From Bradyrhizobium genosp. L (GTDB lineage Bacteria > Pseudomonadota > Alphaproteobacteria > Rhizobiales > Xanthobacteraceae): DNA of 64,000 nt. The translations under genes and the position numbers were made by a program. How positions within the stretch are numbered: the stretch's first letter is position 1; every line of letters begins with the position of its first letter. Location: the NCBI RefSeq assembly GCF_015624485.1, contig NZ_CP061378.1:2046001-2110000 (forward strand), written 5' to 3'. Positions 59,767 through 64,000 of the stretch are shown here, one piece after another. The notes beneath the pieces were generated by a model. It was not told the origin of the DNA, ran no database searches, and saw nothing but the letters and a program-made list of their open reading frames with translations.

Positions 59767-62700
59767 ATGCAAGATGACAACTCGCTTTTCGATGTCGCAC
59801 CGTCGCGAACCGATACGACAAGCAAGAAGAGAAACCGCAATCAGGCACCGACAACCGGCAGCCCCCCGAGCGAACTGGCCCCTCAACGCCTGAATGCCTC
59901 GCTATTGGCGCGGCTGCCGGCCGACATCAATCTCGCGGACGTTCCCTGCGGCGGAGCCGGGGCGCTCGGTGATGGGGCTTCGCAGGACGGTTCGGGAGAA
60001 CCGCTGCCGCAGAACGGCCGAACCGGTATCGAATTCGTAAAGGTGGCTTCGGCCGTTGATCAGCCGATATTGGTGTCCGATACGGAGAATCCCGACAGCG
60101 GCGCAAAGCCGATCGCGCCGAGCAGCACGCAGAACAATTCGCCACTCGCCGCCGACCCGTCGAATCCGAGCGACCCTGTCGGCAGCAGGCAGGCGTCAAT
60201 CGTCGTTTCGGATGCAGGATCGATTACACCGGTATCTGCGACCCCGCTATCGACGACCTCGCTTTCCGCATCGCTGCCGATGACTTCGAATGCCAGCGCT
60301 TGCTGCGGCACCTGCGGTTATGTCAATTGCCCCCTGCAGCCGCTCGCGCTCAAATCCAGCCAGCACAGTGCGCTGGCTGGACAGGGTTCCGGCACCGGGA
60401 CACCCGGGACGGCCGATTATATCGTCACCAGCGCGTTAGGCCTGCCGAAGGCCTCGATCAGCGATCAATTGTCGGTCAAAAATATTGTGCCGTTGGCGAA
60501 TTGGGATCGCGCGTCGTCGGTGGGGACCACGAACGGCTCCCTGCCGGGCGGCGGCAACGCGCCTCAAGTTGGAGGCCGGGTCGGGATTTTGTCCGGACCT
60601 GTTTCGACCACGACGACGGCCGCGCCCCCGGTCACGCCCACGGCGATCAATCCGATCGTGCTGGAGAACGAGAAGCCCGGTAATCCCGAAAGCGAGTGGG
60701 GCATCGACGGCGACGGTGACGACAACATCGAAGGCTTTGCGACCGACATCAGCGTCAATGTCGGCACAACGGTCAGCTTCAAGATCAATACGGATTCCAG
60801 TCACTACAGGATCGATATCTATCGCCTCGGCTATTACGGCGGACTCGGCGCCCGGAAAGTAGCGACCATCGACCATACGGGCGTCCAAGATCAGCCGGCC
60901 CCCCTCACTGACCCGACGACCGGCCTGGTCGATGCAGGGAATTGGTCCGTCTCTGCATCATGGGACGTCCCTGCCGACGCGGTTTCCGGCGTCTACTTCG
61001 CCAAGCTGACGCGCGAGGATGGTACGTCGGGTGAAAATCAGATTCCGTTCATCGTGCGCGACGACAGCAGTCACAGCGACGTCGTGTTCCAGACATCGGA
61101 TGAAACCTGGCAGGCCTATAATGGCTGGGGCGGCGCCAATCTCTACGGCGGCGATGGACCCGCGACGGGGCAGGGTGCCGGACGCGCCTATGCCGTGAGC
61201 TATAATCGTCCCATCGACACGCGTGGCGACGTCGGCACCTACGCAGGGCCGCAAGACTATCTGTTCGGTGCCGAATATTCCGCAATCTCATGGCTCGAAG
61301 AGAACGGCTACGACGTCTCCTACATGGCGGGCGTCGACACCGATCGTTACGGCAGCCTCCTGCTGAACCACAAGGTGTTCCTGGACGCCGGTCACGATGA
61401 GTATTGGTCGGGGCAGCAGCGCGCGAATGTCGAGGCTGCACGCGATGCCGGCGTCAATCTGGAGTTCTGGAGCGGCAACGAAGTCTATTGGCGGACACGC
61501 TGGGGCGACAGCATCAGCAGCGATTCGACGGCGTATCGCACGCTGATCACCTACAAGGACACCTGGGCCGGCGCACAGATCGACCCATCCGGTCAATGGA
61601 CCGGGACGTTCCGCGACCCTCGTTTCGGCGCGACCGCCGATGGCGGCGGCATTCCGGAAAATTCGCTGACCGGCCAGCTATTCCAGGTCGACGACGTCGG
61701 CGCAAACCTGGGCACGATCCAAATTCCCTATTCTGACGCCGATTTGCGTTTCTGGAGAAACACCAGCGTCGCCAACCTGCAGCCGGGTCAGACCGCGTCG
61801 TTGACGACGAACTATCTCGGCTATGAATGGGACGAGGCGCCCGACAATGGCTTCGATCCAGCCGGGCTGGTCAAGCTCTCGTCGACGACAGTCAATGTCG
61901 ACTCCTACCTGCTCGATTACGGAAACACCACCGGCGCGGGGACGGCAACGCACAACCTGACACTGTATCGCGCGCCCAGCGGTGCCTTGGTGTTTGGCGC
62001 GGGCACGGTCTATTGGCCTTGGGCCTTGAGTGCCAACCACGACAACGAAGCGACGCCATCGGATCCCACGGTCCAGCAGGCGATGGTCAATCTGTTCGCC
62101 GACATGGGCGTTCAGCCAGGAACGCTCCAATCAGGATTGATCAAGGGGCAGGCTTCGACCGATCACACAGCGCCGGTTTCGATCATCAGCAATCCCGGCA
62201 CCGTAACGGCCGGCAGCCCCGTCACGATTACGGGCACCGCGAGCGATGTGGGTGGCGTCGTCGCCGGCGTCGAGATTTCGACAGACGACGGCGCGAGCTG
62301 GCATCCGGTCACCGGCGACAATACATGGAGCTATACTTGGTCCCCGCAGGTCGCCGGCAGTTACACGATTCTCTCGCGTGCCGTCGACGACAGCATCAAC
62401 CTGGAAACCCCGTCTTCCGGACTGACGATCAACGTCGCTCCGGCCCCTTATCTCACCCTGTTTTCCGGAAGTGCGACGCCGGCGACCCTCAACACGCTCG
62501 ACGCCGGCGCGGTCGAGCTCGGCGTGAAGTTCGTTGCCTCGGTGTCGGGCACCGTGACCGGTGTTCGCTTTTACAAGAGCAGCCAGGACACCGGAGTACA
62601 TACCGGGGAACTGTGGTCGAGCACCGGCACGCAACTGGCGACCGTCACTTTCACCAACGAAACAGCCAGCGGATGGCAATCCGCCATCTTCTCCAACCCC

Positions 62701-64000
62701 GTAACGATCACGCCAGGCGCGACCTACACCGTCTCGTATCACACCAATGTTGGCCATTATTCCAATACGGGCGAATACTTCACCTCCGACGTCGTCAACG
62801 GTCCGCTGACGGCACCAGCCACCGGCAACGGCGTCTTCGTCTACGGCAATGGAGGTGTTGCCCCGACCAATACCTACCAATCCACCAACTTCTGGGTGGA
62901 TGTCGAGTTCAAGCCTTCGGGCGGAACGACCAATGTTGCGCCGGTCGCCGTCGATGATTCCGGCCTGGTGGCCACGCAGAACACCGCCGCGGTCATCGCG
63001 GCCGCGGCGCTGATCGCCAACGATAGCGATGCCAACGGTGACGCACTTACGGTCACCGCGGTGAGCGCGGCGGTTCACGGCACGGTCGTGCTCAACACAC
63101 AAGCCAATCCAGCCAATAATACGATCACGTTCACGCCCGACGCGGGCTATACGGGGCCAGCTTCCTTCAAGTACACGATCTCGGACGGCCGGGGCGGCAC
63201 TGCGACCGCGAATGTCAGCTTGAATGTTGCGGCGCCGGGAACACAGCCGGTGAGCTTGTTCAACGCTAGCAATACACCGCAGCAAGTTGGCTTGAACGAC
63301 GGCACCCCGCTCGAAGTCGGTGTCAAGTTCAGCTCGTCGGCGGCGGGCAGCATCACCGCGTTGAAGTTCTACCGCAGCGCCGGCGATACCGGGTCGGACC
63401 TGCTCGATCTCTGGAGTTCGACCGGTACCAAGCTTGCCAGCGTCACATTCTCCAACACCTCGGCGACCGGCTGGCAGACGGTGCAATTGACGACACCGGT
63501 CGCGATCACGGCCAACACCACCTACGTCGCCTCGTACCACACCAATGGTACCTATGTGGCGACCAACAATTACTTCACATCAGCGGTGACCAGCGGCAGC
63601 CTGACCGCGCCTTCCGGAACGAACGGCGTCTACGCCTATGGCGGCACCAGCACGGCCGGCATCTTCCCGACCAGTACCTACAGCTCGGGGAATTATTTCG
63701 CCGACGTTGTCTTCACCCCGTCGGGCGGCAGCTCGCCCGGCAACACGCCGCCGACGGCGGTCGCCGACACCGGCAATGCGACCGAGAAGGGCGGCATTGC
63801 CAACGGATCGGGTGGCTCGCCTGCGAGCGGCAACGTGCTGACCAACGATACCGATCCCGACACCGGCGACACCAAGGCGGTGTCCGCGGTGAGCTTCGGC
63901 AGCACCAACGGCACGTTGGGCACGGCCCTGGCCGGCGCGCATGGCAGCCTCGTCCTCAATGCCGACGGCACCTATACCTACACGGTCAATGAGAACGACG
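59767..64000 (+). CDS. Giant multidomain surface/secreted protein (5' part)
   Basis: An open frame of 1411 codons that runs out of the window. No signal peptide is seen. Residues 1 to about 290 are Ser/Pro/Thr-rich and low in structure, with a Cys cluster (ACCGTCGYVNCPL). Residues about 295 to 785 match the large C-terminal domain of N,N-dimethylformamidase beta-subunit-like proteins (DIYRLGYYGG, SDETWQAYNGWGG, FLDAGHDEYWS). Then follow an Ig-like domain (about 800 to 890), a DUF4082-like domain (about 895 to 1050), a cadherin-like Big domain (about 1057 to 1155), a second DUF4082-like domain (about 1160 to 1318) and a VCBS-like repeat. GGAG is eight bases before the ATG. It is probably secreted by a type I system, like the RTX protein nearby. 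Confidence 0.82.
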   Translation, partial: MQDDNSLFDVAPSRTDTTSKKRNRNQAPTTGSPPSELAPQRLNASLLARLPADINLADVPCGGAGALGDGASQDGSGEPLPQNGRTGIEFVKVASAVDQPILVSDTENPDSGAKPIAPSSTQNNSPLAADPSNPSDPVGSRQASIVVSDAGSITPVSATPLSTTSLSASLPMTSNASACCGTCGYVNCPLQPLALKSSQHSALAGQGSGTGTPGTADYIVTSALGLPKASISDQLSVKNIVPLANWDRASSVGTTNGSLPGGGNAPQVGGRVGILSGPVSTTTTAAPPVTPTAINPIVLENEKPGNPESEWGIDGDGDDNIEGFATDISVNVGTTVSFKINTDSSHYRIDIYRLGYYGGLGARKVATIDHTGVQDQPAPLTDPTTGLVDAGNWSVSASWDVPADAVSGVYFAKLTREDGTSGENQIPFIVRDDSSHSDVVFQTSDETWQAYNGWGGANLYGGDGPATGQGAGRAYAVSYNRPIDTRGDVGTYAGPQDYLFGAEYSAISWLEENGYDVSYMAGVDTDRYGSLLLNHKVFLDAGHDEYWSGQQRANVEAARDAGVNLEFWSGNEVYWRTRWGDSISSDSTAYRTLITYKDTWAGAQIDPSGQWTGTFRDPRFGATADGGGIPENSLTGQLFQVDDVGANLGTIQIPYSDADLRFWRNTSVANLQPGQTASLTTNYLGYEWDEAPDNGFDPAGLVKLSSTTVNVDSYLLDYGNTTGAGTATHNLTLYRAPSGALVFGAGTVYWPWALSANHDNEATPSDPTVQQAMVNLFADMGVQPGTLQSGLIKGQASTDHTAPVSIISNPGTVTAGSPVTITGTASDVGGVVAGVEISTDDGASWHPVTGDNTWSYTWSPQVAGSYTILSRAVDDSINLETPSSGLTINVAPAPYLTLFSGSATPATLNTLDAGAVELGVKFVASVSGTVTGVRFYKSSQDTGVHTGELWSSTGTQLATVTFTNETASGWQSAIFSNPVTITPGATYTVSYHTNVGHYSNTGEYFTSDVVNGPLTAPATGNGVFVYGNGGVAPTNTYQSTNFWVDVEFKPSGGTTNVAPVAVDDSGLVATQNTAAVIAAAALIANDSDANGDALTVTAVSAAVHGTVVLNTQANPANNTITFTPDAGYTGPASFKYTISDGRGGTATANVSLNVAAPGTQPVSLFNASNTPQQVGLNDGTPLEVGVKFSSSAAGSITALKFYRSAGDTGSDLLDLWSSTGTKLASVTFSNTSATGWQTVQLTTPVAITANTTYVASYHTNGTYVATNNYFTSAVTSGSLTAPSGTNGVYAYGGTSTAGIFPTSTYSSGNYFADVVFTPSGGSSPGNTPPTAVADTGNATEKGGIANGSGGSPASGNVLTNDTDPDTGDTKAVSAVSFGSTNGTLGTALAGAHGSLVLNADGTYTYTVNEND

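Overview
The window reads as a chromosomal segment of a high-GC alphaproteobacterium, most likely Bradyrhizobium or a close relative in the Nitrobacteraceae. This rests on codon usage, the style of the intergenic palindromic repeats, the H-NS-family proteins and the types of gene present; no database was searched.

Positions 1 to 12,300 look like core chromosome: the end of a molybdenum hydroxylase operon (FAD subunit end, complete Mo-binding subunit), a LysR regulator, a secreted protein of unknown function, a BamA-type outer-membrane protein away from its usual neighbours, an OmpR-type response regulator with its histidine kinase, a large acyl-CoA dehydrogenase (DmdC-like) and tRNA-Gln(UUG). 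Palindromic repeats sit between the convergent genes.

Directly after the tRNA the sequence changes. From 12.3 to 16.5 kb there are small, mostly unknown genes (coiled-coil proteins, an H-NS-family protein, a hexapeptide acyltransferase, a protein with an HEEAH motif). From 16.8 to 59 kb lies a large exopolysaccharide locus. It holds a Wzy-like polymerase, an acyltransferase-3, two tandem beta-helix proteins with a type I exporter (ABC protein plus HlyD adaptor), an HprK-related kinase with a nucleotidyltransferase and a divergent small Tat-signal-like peptide, a second H-NS protein, the initiating sugar transferase, a Wzc-like tyrosine kinase, the complete dTDP-rhamnose operon (rfbCBDA), a WlbA/WlbB/WlbC-like set for a diacetamido-uronic acid, a Wzx flippase, several glycosyltransferases (GT2, GT4, PssD/PssE pair, GT1-like), two GNAT/FemAB-type acyltransferases, a polysaccharide deacetylase and a 2-oxoglutarate dioxygenase. 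The window ends inside a very large multidomain surface or secreted protein. No Wza-type outer-membrane exporter, no TolC-type protein and no exosortase is seen.

The genes fit together as a Wzx/Wzy-dependent heteropolysaccharide pathway: nucleotide-sugar synthesis, priming, assembly, decoration, flipping, polymerisation and length control. Secreted beta-helix proteins beside it could trim or bind the polymer. Almost every transcription start region from 12.8 to 59.7 kb contains an AT-rich island with repeated ATTTAA/TTAAAT, absent from the first 12 kb. Together with two encoded H-NS-family proteins and the tRNA boundary, this suggests an acquired and collectively silenced or regulated island. 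The most unusual unit is the kinase, nucleotidyltransferase and peptide group at 28.1 to 30.9 kb.
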